A program made the position numbers and the translations under genes. The notes below the pieces were generated by a model. The model worked only from the letters and a program-made list of their open reading frames with translations, was not told the DNA's origin and searched no databases. Source: Allodiplogaster sudhausi (Eukaryota > Nematoda > Chromadorea > Rhabditida > Diplogasteridae). From it: a DNA stretch of 64,000 nucleotides. Below, in pieces: positions 42,170-54,587 of this stretch (position 1 is its first letter; each line of letters opens with the position of its first letter). The stretch is taken from assembly GCA_945643635.1 (NCBI GenBank), contig CALZFC010000252.1, forward strand, positions 2,794,501 to 2,858,500, read 5' to 3'.

Positions 42170-44697
42170 TTTCGCTCTTTCTTCCTTTCCAGTTCTGACC
42201 AATTTTCTCTTCTTTCCCTTTCTGGTGTTCTTTTTCTCCATCTTTCTCTCTCTGAATAATGTCTTCCTCTTCTAAACTGGAAAGAACTCAGCAGAAGTTG
42301 CGAGAGGACCACGTATCAATTATTCAGAATCCAATTACGGGTATATTTGTGGGAACAGCGCCGGCCAGCGGTTGCCGCGTGTGCGAGAACCATGAAGAAC
42401 CATAGAGTGCACACATTTCTGCCCTCTCTCTATTCATATCAATTCTCCACTTTTTTTTTGCAGGTACGAACCGCTTTCATCACATCATCTTACACATCGC
42501 TTACCACTTGTTTGGGAAATTTGTTGTGTCCATAAATTTGTTCTCTACCTCTCTCTCACTCTCTTGTTCTCTCGCTTTAATATCTTTCTATCTCCCCATC
42601 AGTCATTCTTCTCTCTCTTACTTTCTCCTGTACATCTACTCTCCACTCCCTCTTTCCCCCTCAACTCAATATAATCGTCTCCACCTTGCGCTACGGTGTT
42701 TTCCCTAACAAGGAGCCAGTCCACCCACCGTAACTCGGCCCAGCGCGAGTGCTAACGAATGTCGTGTTAGGGTTGGCATTGAAGGTGAAGCAGTTGCCAA
42801 ATGTTGGGTCCATGTGTAACCTGCAAGAGGAATTATAGAGAGAGAGAGAGAGAGAGGGAGAGGAGAGACAGAAAATCATAAAGGAATGAATTGGAAGTGA
42901 GCAGAGACTTGAAGTCGTGTTCGATGTTACACTGGAGCCCATTGAAGGAACACATTCTTATCAGCTCCGACTTTCCATAAGAGAGAGTTCGTCTTTGATT
43001 GTCAGTCAATGCTGCCATCTTCAGGATTAGTCTGTGTAATAACATTCAGTATGATTGAGGGAGATCAAAATAATTCAAGGTGTTGTTCATTTGTAAATCT
43101 TTAAAATGAATCAGACAAAACAGGGGAGATTTCTTAAAAAGAAGCAGCAAGAATGATCGCGTTGAAGACTCGTACAAAAGGCAAAGCCTGCTAACTTCTC
43201 CTTAGTCTGCGTCGTGATGGCCACCTGGTCAGTCACGTTCTCGTAGCCAAGAGTCTTCAGATGTTTCGTGTAGTCGTCATACCAAATGCTACCTTTTCGA
43301 GGCATTTCCTGCAAGTACAAAAATATATTGTTAACGAACAAAACAAAAGGGCAGTTTACTTATGCGTGTAAAAAAAATGAGAGGGAGAGAGCGAGTGAGA
43401 GAGAGTGAGTGGGAGAGTGAGGGGGGGGGGAGAGAGAGATTGAGAGAGTGAGGGGGAGAGACAGAGAGAGGGAGAAAGAGAATGCACTGACTTTTCCGCG
43501 AAACTCCCATATCCTCCTGGTTCGTTCCTCTGATCGAAGCAAGCAGTAGCCGGAGTTCTGAGAAAAGCTTGATGAACCGTGCTGATGGTAGGGACCACTG
43601 AAATACTTACCAGCTGGCACAAACAAGGTTTGACTTCAGTGCCAAAGGTCGAGTTGGGCACGTGACAGAATCCGAGGTCATTACAGCCTGGACACATATT
43701 CTCCTCCCATGTCCTGCAATCAATTAAACTTATCACGCCTAATTCAATTGTGTACTGTAAAACGACTAAACTTAAAGCTTTGAATATTGTAGCCGTTTAT
43801 ATCTCAATTTACAAAGCTCAATATACATAGACATTTTATGCACATCGCATAAGCACGCGTCAACAAATCCATCTCGCATATGTTTCTTGGCTGCTTCTTG
43901 CAAGTCGTTAGGCTGTAAATCATGTTCATCTCCATCTTTGCTTTTTTGCATGCGCAGAAGGAAGAATGCAGATGAATGGCCGGAGGGCGCAGATCGGCTG
44001 TGATTTGTGGTCTTCGCCAGTCATCTCTCATGCTTCCCTCAACACCACGTTTCCACTCTCTTTCGCACTCATTCTCTCGGCCTGCCTCGGGACTTCCAAA
44101 AAAAAGACTAACCTACCACATGAGCCATTCATAATGTAGACGGAGTAAGGATTGAAAAGCAAATTCTGGTGAGAAAAAAGAACTATAAAACACTGAGATG
44201 AAGGAAGACAAAGCATGCAAGAGAGGGAAGAGAGGTAAGAAAGGGAAGAGAGAGAGAGAGAGAGAGAGAGAAATAGAGAGAGAGAAAGAGAGAGAGAAAG
44301 AGGAGTAAGTAGAGCTAATGAAAGAGGAAAAAGAAGAATGCCAAAGTTAGATCTCACATTCAAATTGGCAGTAGCAGACATGCAGGAACAACGTCGAATC
44401 GCACCCAAGGGAATCGCACCCTCACTTGCACTCTCTTTCTCTCTCTATTCGCTCGCTCTCTCATTTTCTCTCTCTATCTCTCTCATATCCACTATCCTGT
44501 TTCCTTGCAGGAAACATCATTTGATGCTCTCTGATCTTTTTTTCTATCAGTTCTTCTCCCCGTCTCAGCCTCTCTCTCTCTCAATCTCTCCCTCTCTCTC
44601 ACTCTCTCTCTGTCTCTCTCTCTCTCTCCATCTCAGCCTCTCTCTATCAATCTCTGTCTTACTCTTTCTCGCTCTCTCCGTCTCAGCCTCTCTTTAT

Positions 44698-44741
<44 letters not shown>

Positions 44742-46575
44742 GACACTTCGAATTCGCGCCACGTGAATTCATTGTCTCTCGGGAGTGTCTTTCGAAGGGA
44801 AGAAGTGGTGGACGAATAATTCCTTGTTCTTGCGTAGAAAAGAATGAAAAGAGAGAAGCAAAGAATGAACCCTAATTTGTAGCAGGGCCACGCGCTGTTG
44901 TCCGTTCGGTCGTAATTACAGATACAAGACTGAAAACAACGACTCATTTTATGAATAGGAAACCAACAATTTAATTACGCAATACTTCCTTGTTTTGCTC
45001 GTTCTTTGAATTGTGAGTGGGGGAATACCTCGTCGAGGGTGTCGGGAATGGAATCCTTCTGAATACAATCCGTGTCCTTGCCACGGAGACAGGCGCAGTC
45101 TGACATCACCGGCTCGTACTGCACGTATGGGAATCCGCCTCAACAGCCACTCACTCCTTGCCTTCTCTGACCAGTGGTCTCTTCTTCCTTTACTGCCGCA
45201 TGCTCTAACAGCTACACTTACATTCCTACCACTCAGAGCCAAGGGGAAACTCAATGTCTCTGTTTAATCTGTTCAAACTTCACCACTCTGGAACACGACT
45301 CCATCTCACTGAATTAAGCGAGGAGAGCACAAGAAAGGAAAATTGGGAGTTCGACGAATGAGACGGCGATATAGAGAGATAGTGAGAGAGAGAAAGTGAG
45401 AAAGAGAGAGAGAGAGAGTGAGTGAGAGAGAGAAAGTGAGAAAGAGAGAGAGAGAGAGAGTGAGAGAGAGCGTGAAAGAGAAGACCGAGAAGTAAAGAGG
45501 AGTGAAAGAAAGTGAGTGAGCCGGCAGAGAAAGTCCGAGAATGGTTACTTAGGTCCACGTGAAAGTTTTTATGTCCTTGTAAAGCTAAAACAGGCGTCGG
45601 CCACCCTGGACGGAAGCAATATTTGCATTGAATGCCTAAGTGCCATTTTTAACTTGGATAGTATAAGGAAAGTTATTGTAAGACATTTGAAGAAAGAGAG
45701 AAAAGAGAAGAGAACACTTACCATCTCTGACGAATTCTCCTCTCGCTTCTCTTCTCTTTCTGTGAACTTCCTCTTCATGGCTTGCGTCCAGAGAATAGGT
45801 AACTGCTTGGTGAAAAGCATCCAACTGAATATGCATATAAAAGCGGAACGAGGTTATTAATGAAAGAGTGTTTTGTACTGACAGTTTCTCGAATCTCTGG
45901 GACAGTTCTAGCGAGATGATTCTTGAATGGGTTAAGATTACAGACGGTGATGGCGGGAAAGGGCGCCGATTCAAATTCCAACTGGAAAAAGCTTCTGATG
46001 TGATCATTCAGACTTTCAGGCTGTTTGTTTTGTTCCGTCTGCTTTTCCACGAAAACAATTTTACCTCGAATGCCGCCTACATTTTTTAAATAGCCAAATT
46101 GCCCACGAAGGAGCGACACTTCTGTCAGCCGATTTCGGAGGCTATCAATTATTAGAGAGGCCATGAATGACAATCTCGCGAATGGACCTCTCCGTGGTCA
46201 AATTCGATTTATGAGCCTTCCTTGACAGACCAAAGAACATGAAAGACATTTTGAAAGAAAGGCAACACACCTCAACAGAAACAATCTTCTCCCTTCTCGA
46301 GTATTTCTTGATAACATCAGCTACTTGATAACTGAAGAGAATGAGAGAGACGAAGCAGAAGATTGCCCAGAGAAGGCGAATGAAGTTGTTGCGACTCCCG
46401 AGAACCTTCAAGTCAATAGTTGACTTTGCTTGCCAATTGAAAGAGCCAGACCATGGGGACGCCGTGGAAGGTGGTGGAGGAGCAGAACTCAGTGCACGCT
46501 CGCTTCAGTTCATTGTCATCCGACAGAGACATCGCCCGACCGAGTTCACGCGCACCCTGAATCGTACCAGCTCAT

Positions 46576-46609
<34 letters not shown>

Positions 46610-47036
46610 GTCATCTCCCCCCTCTCTCTCTTTCTCTCTCTCTCGCATCGCCATCCTTCAGTGTCTCTACAGATGGTTCTGATGTACAAACCCTCCGTCA
46701 CACCATATTTATCTTAATTCGTCGTCAACTAGCGTGAATATTTCCTGGTAAGGCGCGGAATGCGTGAGGAATTGAGAAGGGGCGGGTTGGCCAGCTTGGG
46801 GTATTTGAGACCTGTTTGAAATGAGAAGCAGCTTCTTGCAAGATACTCTTCCGCCGTTGGATGGTTGCATTGGAAGCGGGAGTGCGTGGGGTGGCGGTGG
46901 AAGCAGAGAGCGCCTCCCTAAGGGGACTCGTCGTCCCCACTCCCGCCGTCGTCCCTTCCGAGTACGAGTCTCCACTGATCTCCTGGTACGCTGCCATATC
47001 CGCGCCGATAGCCAGGATCTGATCCATCTCTACCAT
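40141..47036 (-). CDS. Degenerin/ENaC family amiloride-sensitive sodium channel subunit
   Basis: This is a trimeric, plasma-membrane Na+ channel subunit with two transmembrane helices and a large ectodomain. The start is taken as ATG 47034-47036. Exon 46452-46556 has [12 protein letters not shown], containing the conserved cytosolic His-Gly gating motif. Exon 46271-46405 has TM1 ([19 protein letters not shown]). Exon 45883-45981 has [20 protein letters not shown], the post-TM1 signature. Ectodomain Cys modules follow ([29 protein letters not shown] and [11 protein letters not shown]), then [49 protein letters not shown] and [12 protein letters not shown]2 is at 40311-40442 ([18 protein letters not shown], with the selectivity-filter region), and the last exon 40141-40239 encodes a Lys/Gln-rich tail. 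Exon joins between 45720 and 43000 are not all resolved. Which degenerin it is cannot be said. Confidence 0.9.
41467..41580. repeat. (GA)n microsatellite in a DEG/ENaC intron
   Basis: GA-rich sequence (CT on the gene's coding strand) with GAAA and GGGA interruptions lies between the exons encoding [11 protein letters not shown] and [12 protein letters not shown]. Confidence 0.9.
44425..44740. repeat. CT-rich microsatellite block in a DEG/ENaC intron
   Basis: Several CT runs (44425-44485, 44570-44660 and 44700-44736) are joined by short unique spacers. On the coding (minus) strand of the channel gene they read as GA. Confidence 0.9.
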
Positions 47037-47343
47037 CACCTTCTTCTAGCTGAGATCCACCAGGTGGGATGAGGACATCGAGAAGTCATGGAGATGAAGA
47101 AGGACGGCTACGGTAGAAAGAAGGAGGGACGACGTGTGAGGGCGAGGAGCTTGTTGAACATCAAGAGGAAGTGGATGGGGATAAAGGATTCATAGTTGGA
47201 GGGAGAAGGAGTAGAGAGAGAGAAGTAGGGTCGAAGAACATGAAGTAGAGAGGCAGAGAAATGAAGCGAAGAGAACGCAGAGAGGGATGGAAAGTGTGAG
47301 AGGGAACAGCTAACGAAGAAGGGAGAGAGCGAGGGGGCTCAGA

Positions 47344-47379
<36 letters not shown>

Positions 47380-50081
47380 AGGAAGAAGCAGGGTGGGCGG
47401 GCTTCTCCCTCGGGCGGGCGAAAGTGGCAAGTTAAAGGTTTGGAGAATGCCCGGGCTTGTTTCAGCGATATCTCCTGGGAGGAGTGAATAATGTCGCTTA
47501 CTTACTCTTAGCCAACATTTCTTTTGAAACCCCAGACGCAAAAAAGCAGTGCCAACAAAGAAAGACAAACAAGTGCGCATACATAAAGACATGACAAGAG
47601 TTCGGAAAATTGCATATTTTATCGTTCCTGAGAGTTGACAGTTTCACTGTGTTTACCTATTTATAACGGTCATCAATGAATGTGAATATACGTTTTTTTC
47701 TGGCATATGGATTATAGAGCGTTTACAAAAGAATAAGATACACTAATTGGTAATTAGACAAAAAAATAAACAAAATTTACTAATTAACATTATTAATTTT
47801 TTATTACCCTTCTTCTAATACGACGTTGACATCGGGCAGCTGCCTTGTTAGAAGGTGGTGAGGGCCGACCAGAGAGAAGGGGTTGAAATGAGGAATGAGA
47901 GACAGGGGAACAGGGAACCGGAACGGCCTTCGACATGGACGATGACAGGACGATCTATCAAGAAAGAAGCAGAAGGAAGAATGAAAGAGAACACAAAAAG
48001 GGAACAAGTGCCTCCGGGGATGGAGATCGGAAGATGAGGAAGGAGAACGAACGCCCAGGGGGAAGAGTGTGGAATCTCTGCCATTCTGATTGCAAGCGCG
48101 AGATAAGCATGGGAGGATCACTTCAGCACGCGAGGCTATTTCACATGCGAAATCAAATTGAATCAGCCTTCAGAATCTTCGAATATTTTCAACTACATAC
48201 TTTGGCAGGAAGGGTGTAAATACCCCTGAAATAATAAAGTAGAGATTATATGTATCATATAATATTTTTTAATTACCTTTCCTTAAATCATTATTCATTG
48301 GCCGAAGGCTAGCGGATGGAAATATGGCTGACCCTTCGAGAAGATCCTCTCCGAAAGGGAATGTGAGCGGGGCTGCCCTTCAAGGAGATCTTCTCATCTC
48401 CAGAGAAGAGGAAGACATGGCTGGCACGGCCCGAGTCTCCGAGAACTGCGTGGCACTCTCGATCCCCCTTCTCGCTCATCTCTGCAATTTACTCATCTCA
48501 CTTTTCAAGCAGAGCTTGAGAAACAGCCTGCCGAGAAATTCCTCCTCGGACCTATTAGAAACAGGCAAAAAATTAATAAAAGACAATGCAAAATATTCCT
48601 AGAAGGTCACTAATTTATACAGCATATAGTAAGAATGATTATCGGCATGTCTTCAGAACTCTTCGTAGAGCGAACAGTGTCTTCAAAAAAAAAAGTGAAT
48701 TGAAATAGGCTAGTAGCTCCCTGTTTGGAGGGCAGGAATGTGCGTTAATGATCTGATATTTACCGCTCTTCTCCCCTTCTGCCTCTTATCTCTATCCCAA
48801 ACTCAAGCTGGTCGAAAATGAACATTTATGTCCTGTACAGTATGGTCACCTTTTCAGAATCCCATCTAACACAATACTTTTTGGAAAAGAACTACTAACT
48901 ACTTCCCTACTTCTCTCTCCTCCTCTTTCTTTATCTACAATCTCGAAGCAAGAGATAACATTTAATTTCTGACTTTGAGCATCTTCGAAATTTTTCCAGA
49001 GTTAATGTTTCGATAAACATTTAAACTAATAAGAATGATCGTTCTTGCATAGAGAATGGAATGAAATGAAGGAAAATATTGAAAGGCAACTGGGTCAGTG
49101 TCTAGAAACCAGGAATGCGGCATGGCGGAGGGCAGCAAATGTCGTTAAAGTTATGTCCTTGCAGGGGCGCAGTTTCTGGCAGAGCTACGTGAGCAGCGTG
49201 GCATTTCCATAAAGTGAATACAGATGATTCTGGAAGGAGTGGGAGAGGGGACAGTTGGGAGGGAGAGAGGGCGAGATGAGGAGAGGGAGAGGGAAGGAGG
49301 GCGAGATGAGGAGAGGGAGAGAGGAAAAGGGGGCGAGATGAGGAGAGGGAGAGAGGGAAAGAGGGCGATATGAGGAGAGGGAAAGAGGGCGAGATGAGGA
49401 GAGGGAAAGAGGGCGAGATGAGGAGAGGGAGAGAGGGTCAACGATGCCCAGGAGTCAGCTGAGGGTGAACAAACAGAGGATAGCGGTCGACTACCGGAAG
49501 GGCCTCCAGGTACGCGTGATGGATGGCTGAGCCGACTTGGTTATCTTCGTCCTCTGCACACTCCGGGCATCTTCCTGCTTAGATATATCCATGCTTCTGC
49601 ATCCTTTTCCCTCTATTCCCTGAGTCACCCTCAATTCATTCTCTCCACATCTCACTTTTCCGTCTCTTGGCTGTCGCGCTACTTCACATCGCAACATTAA
49701 GCAAAAAAATCTTCTACATTTCTGCAGACGGCAAAATTACACTATCAAACATGAATTTTTTCGGTGGATCACTTATACGGCATGAGAACCGCACGAAATC
49801 GCAGATATTTATATGGACAACGGGACAGAGGAATGCAAGAGGAGGTTGGGAATGGGAAGGGAGAAGAAGACAATGGCCATCTGAACTGCCACAGATTCCA
49901 CTGTCCACTCCGCATTCTAATTGTGGAGATGTCCACTCCACGTTTACTACTCGCTAAGTGGCGTCGTCACTGAAGAATTGCCGACTTGACTTGGCCTGTC
50001 TGGTAAAATCTATTCTTTCTGTACTTCAGCATACTTCCTCCGTCGCTTTATTTATCCTTCTGCAGGTTTTTCCCATCTATT

Positions 50082-50133
<52 letters not shown>

Positions 50134-50950
50134 TTCTGCAGTTCCCCAACAAGAAGCTGGAACGCATTCCCGTAGGAGTTTCAGGAGCGTAGAATGGCGT
50201 AGGGTAAGTGGACGCCATTAACCGGACCTACACCAGAGATGACCATTCTGTGACTTCATCCGAAATTAGATGCCAACATTTTTACACGCACTTACATCGC
50301 TTTTTGCATTAAAATATATTAAAATGTAATGCAAACTTCAAGCACTCCAAGTCGCCTGAATGTCAAGATTTCTATTTGCATACCCAGAACATTATTCCTT
50401 TGTGAACCGAGACTATTATTTCGAATAAAACGATATGGCTGAATAAGTGCAAGGAAATAGGAAGGAAATAGAAGAAATAAGAGCTGAAAGATTTTTTTAC
50501 TCGAGTATCAACTTATTTGTAAACTCACGGAATTAAAGAGCGAGTCAGTTCCTAAAGAAAACTCGAAATTTTTGATGATATTTGAATAGCTGATATCCTT
50601 AAAAGTTGGATATATGATAAACGATCTACTCTTTGTTCGCGAGGGAGCAATCGATATAAGAGGTGAGAGGCTAGTCAGTGGAGAGAGATTGACAGAGAGA
50701 GGGAGAGAGAGATCGGAAATAAATATGCATTAAGAAGCTACAGAAAGTACTTGGGCCTCAAAGATGAAGTCTTGTGCATATAATGGTGCACTCTCAAGAG
50801 TGATTAGTGTTATCTACAAACAAGCTTAAAGTTTATGGTGAACTTTCATTTGCATTAATCTCAAAATTTTCTGCTGTGGAATGTTAACTTTGTTTGTTGT
50901 TTGTTTTTCGATGGTTCTTTCTTGACCCTCTTGATGAATGTTCTTTGTAG
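47037..50950. other. Large intergenic region between DEG/ENaC and SDHA
   Basis: This stretch lies between divergent genes and should hold both promoters. No family-recognisable exon was seen. A 92-codon frame from ATG 48324 has unbiased, non-repetitive composition with a hydrophobic middle (SIPLLAHLCNLLISLF) and might be an exon, but it has no supporting neighbour. A GA-rich minisatellite lies at 49245-49437 and CT runs at 50085-50130. The last 70 bases before 50951 are T-rich and end TTTGTAG, acceptor-like, directly abutting the SDHA ATG. Confidence 0.5.
49245..49437 (+). repeat. Minisatellite with GGGCGAGATGAGGAGAGGG core
   Basis: Six or more copies of a unit containing GGGCGAGATGAGGAGAGGG (one with GATATG in place of GAGATG) are spaced 26-34 bp apart by GAGAGGGAAA-type purine linkers. 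It is purine-only on the + strand apart from the C and T positions of the core. Confidence 0.85.
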
Positions 50951-52228
50951 ATGCTGTCGGCGAGTGCTCGACGAGTGTCGCTTGGCTCGGCCCGCTCTCT
51001 GGCGACGAGTGGTTCCCGTCGAGCTGAAAAAACTTCCAGCATCTCCGAGTACAAGGTCGTCGACCATGCATACGATGCTGTTGTTGTCGGGGCTGGTCAG
51101 TTCTTTCGTCCATTCTTCTTATGCTGCTTCATGGCGACAATTGTATGAATGCAACTCATTGTATGCAAGTATTGCAGATAGTTAAATCTGTCACGTGCGT
51201 GAGTCGCTAGTAGAGTGGACAAATAGCCTGCTAGTGGTAGTGTAGAATGGTGATTTGCAGGAGGTGCTGGGTTGCGAGCAGCGATGGGCCTTGCGGAGGG
51301 CGGCCTGAAGACGGCCGTGATCACTAAGCTGTTCCCCACCCGCTCCCATACCGTCGCTGCTCAGGGAGGCATCAACGCCGCTCTCGGCAACATGAATCCA
51401 GATGACTGGCGTTGGCACTTCTATGACACCGTCAAGGTCATTCGATGTCCTTTTGGGATCCCTGAGGAAGAGGTCGATTGTTTCAGGGAAGCGACTGGCT
51501 CGGCGACCAGGATGCAATCCATTACATGACTCGCGAGGCAGAGAGAGCCGTCATAGAGTTGGAGAACTACGGAATGCCCTTCTCGCGTACCAGCGAGGGC
51601 AAGATCTACCAGCGAGCCTTCGGAGGACAGTCCAACGACTTCGGACGAGGTGGACAGGCCCATCGGTATGTTAAGTGAGGAGTGCTTTGAAGTCTTTGAT
51701 GGCGACAAGCATTGCAGAACATGCTGTGTTGCTGACCGCACTGGCCACTCCCTCCTCCACACTCTCTACGGTGCTTCTCTTCAGTACAACTGCAACTACT
51801 TCGTCGAGTACTTCGCTCTGGATCTCATCATGGACAAGGTAGTGGTTGAGATGGCGTCTCTGCAAGCCAATGTTGGTGTGTAATTGAAGGGCTCTTGCGT
51901 GGGAGTTGTGGCGATGAATCTGGAGGATGGCTCGATTCATCGCTTCCGCTCGAAGAACACTGTGCTGGCCACCGGTGGATACGGCCGCGCTTTCTTCTCC
52001 TGCACTTCCGCCCACACTTGCACTGGTCCATTTTTTATTCTTACACATTTTCTTCCTATAACATCCAAATAATCTACAATGTGTAAAGGCGACGGAACTG
52101 CGATGACTGCCCGCGCGGGCATCAACAACTCCGACATGGAATTCGTCCAGTTCCACCCCACCGGAATCTATGGCGCGGGCTGCCTTATGACTGAGGGATG
52201 CCGAGGTTTCGTTGCCCTCTTTCCTAGT

Positions 52229-52263
<35 letters not shown>

Positions 52264-53163
52264 TTCTCTCTCTCTCTCTCTGCTTGCTTTCGGCTCTCTC
52301 CCTGTTTTGTCTTGGTATTCCGATCATTCTATGAATTAACAGGCGAAGGAGGCTTCCTGGTGAACGCGCAAGGAGAGCGTTTCATGGAGAGATACGCGCC
52401 GGTGGCAAAGGACTTGGCCTCCCGAGACGTGGTTTCACGAGCCATGACAGTCGAGATCATGGAAGGTTAGTCAGGAATACTTTCTGAACTTCCTTCCACC
52501 CTCCCCGTTCAGGTCGAGGTGTTGGCCCCGAGAAAGATCACATCTTCCTGCAACTACACCATCTGCCCCCCGAGCAACTCGCCCAGCGTCTCCCTGGTTC
52601 TTTCTCTCACTTCTCTTCCCTAGAGTTTGTTGGCCATGCCTTCCTGAATAGGTATCTCCGAGACGGCTCACATCTTTGCTGGAGTGGACGTGACGAAGGA
52701 GCCGATTCCCGTGCTGCCCACCGTGCACTACAACATGGGAGGCGTGCCCACCAACTACAAGGGAGAAGTCTTGCAGTACACGAAGGAGAAGGGCGACCGG
52801 GTTGGGAGTCCTCTTTCACTCTGCTACTGTCCATTTGTCCTTCTGTCAAAGAAGTACTGTATGTGCTACAATAAAAGTAAATGATTAGAGAAAATGTCTC
52901 ACAATTTGATGAAATGCCCTTATTCTGCTAGATTGTGCCTGGCCTGTACGCAGCCGGAGAGTGCGCAGCCCACTCGGTGCACGGCGCGAATCGACTCGGA
53001 GCGAACTCCCTCCTCGACCTGGTCATCTTCGGCCGCAGCTGTGCCATCACCATCCTCAAGGACACCAAGCCGGGAGTCGGAGTCCCCGACTTGCCCAAGG
53101 GAGCTGCCGAGGAGAGCGTCGCCAATGTTGACAAGGTCTGCTCTCTCTCTCTCTCTCTCCCCA

Positions 53164-53197
<34 letters not shown>

Positions 53198-54020
53198 ACT
53201 CTCTCTCTCTTTCTCTCTCTCTCTTTCTCTCTCTTGCTCTCTCTCTCCCCGTTCCTTCTTCCTCGCGGATTCCTCCTTCATTCTTCTAGTTGCGCCACGC
53301 CAAAGGCGACATCCCGACAGCTGAACTCCGTCTGGAAATGCAGAAGACCATGCAGAAGCACGCGGCGGTGTTCCGTCGCGGAGACATCCTCCAGGTTGGC
53401 GCGCACTCTTTCAGTCCAAGGCACTTGCCACTTCAGACCATCGTCTTCTTCTCTTCCAGGCCGGCGTTGAGAAGATCAGCAAGTTGTACAACAATCAGAA
53501 GAACCTCAAGGTCTGCTTGCTTTGTATACATAACGAGCATTGAAAATACCGAGGTTATATCAGGTGGTTAATGTTCAATGATAGAAAGGAGATGTTGAAG
53601 GTGAGTGACCGTGGACTCGTCTGGAACTCGGATCTCGTGGAGACCCTCGAACTCCAGAACCTCTTCCTCAATGCCACGCAGACCATCGTCGCTGCTGAGA
53701 ACCGCAAGGTGCGCTTGCAAAATTAATGATGAGGGTATTTGTGGAATGTTAGTTGGAAACTCCAAGTTGTGGTCCTTCTCCAGGAATCCCGCGGCGCCCA
53801 CGCCCGTGATGATTTCCCCGATCGCCTTGACGAGTACGACTACTCCAAGTCAACGGAGGGCCAGCAGAAGAAGGAGATGGACAACCACTGGAGGAAGCAC
53901 TCCATCATCCGATCCGACATCGAATCCGGCAAGGTCAATCTCGACTACCGTCCCGTCATCGACTCCACCCTCGACAAGTCCGAGACCGACTGGGTGCCTC
54001 CCAAGATCCGCTCTTATTGA
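50951..54020 (+). CDS. SDHA: Succinate dehydrogenase flavoprotein subunit, mitochondrial
   Basis: SDHA oxidises succinate to fumarate as the catalytic subunit of complex II in the inner mitochondrial membrane. Fourteen exons join in phase from ATG 50951 to TGA 54018-54020, giving about 644 residues. The N-terminus [20 protein letters not shown] is a typical Arg/Ser-rich matrix-targeting presequence. [20 protein letters not shown] is the FAD dinucleotide motif, and [10 protein letters not shown] contains the His that binds FAD covalently (codon 51347-51349). [40 protein letters not shown] and [15 protein letters not shown] are the substrate-site motifs. The C-terminus is VPPKIRSY, as in other animals. 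The ATG lies directly after TTTGTAG, so the mature 5' end is probably produced by cis- or trans-splicing at that point. All introns here are GT-AG. Confidence 0.97.
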
Positions 54021-54587
54021 GTCATCCCCCTCTTTATTCTGCGATCCCCGACCTAGGTATCCATCGGGTGGCATTATATGGTCGAGTGACTCAGTGAAAT
54101 AACTCAACAGCTTCTAATTATGCACACTTCCTCCAGTCCGATATATCATGTTTCTCTACTTCTTCCCGTGGTCCTTCTTTAGAATTCTATGCGTAGTTCA
54201 TAGGTGTTGATTCGAGCTAAGTTTACGCCTTTTTATTGTGTTGCTGCTCGATTGTAGATTCTTAGAGTATTATATAGTCATTACTGTTCTTTAAAACGAA
54301 TGAAGAAGGATCATTAACAAAGATGACAGCTCGTTCTTGACAAGTGTTGCCGGGCACAACTCCTCGTTGTTTACTTTTTCTGTTCTAATCGGTTGGCTAC
54401 TCGACTACTACACATGACACTAATTTCTGATTTCTTTCGCGAGTTTTTCTCGGCTAATTTGTCAACATATTTAACCGAAGCGTAAATTTATTCCCAATTC
54501 GGATGGATTTTCAACTTCTACAATGTGTAAGTGAGTTCTGTCAGTCATAATCTTGAATTCCAAGGTCGACGAGAGACCCTGGCAGAG
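54021..54587. other. Intergenic region SDHA to ZDHHC17
   Basis: AT-rich spacer containing the SDHA 3' flank. No coding exon was seen. AATTCCAAG at about 54556-54564, shortly before the next start codon, may be an acceptor. Confidence 0.5.

Noticed and set aside
48324..48602. 92-codon open frame as a stand-alone small gene
   Set aside because: Composition is not repetitive, but no family resemblance, no convincing neighbouring exon and no conservation evidence was available. It is recorded only inside the intergenic entry.
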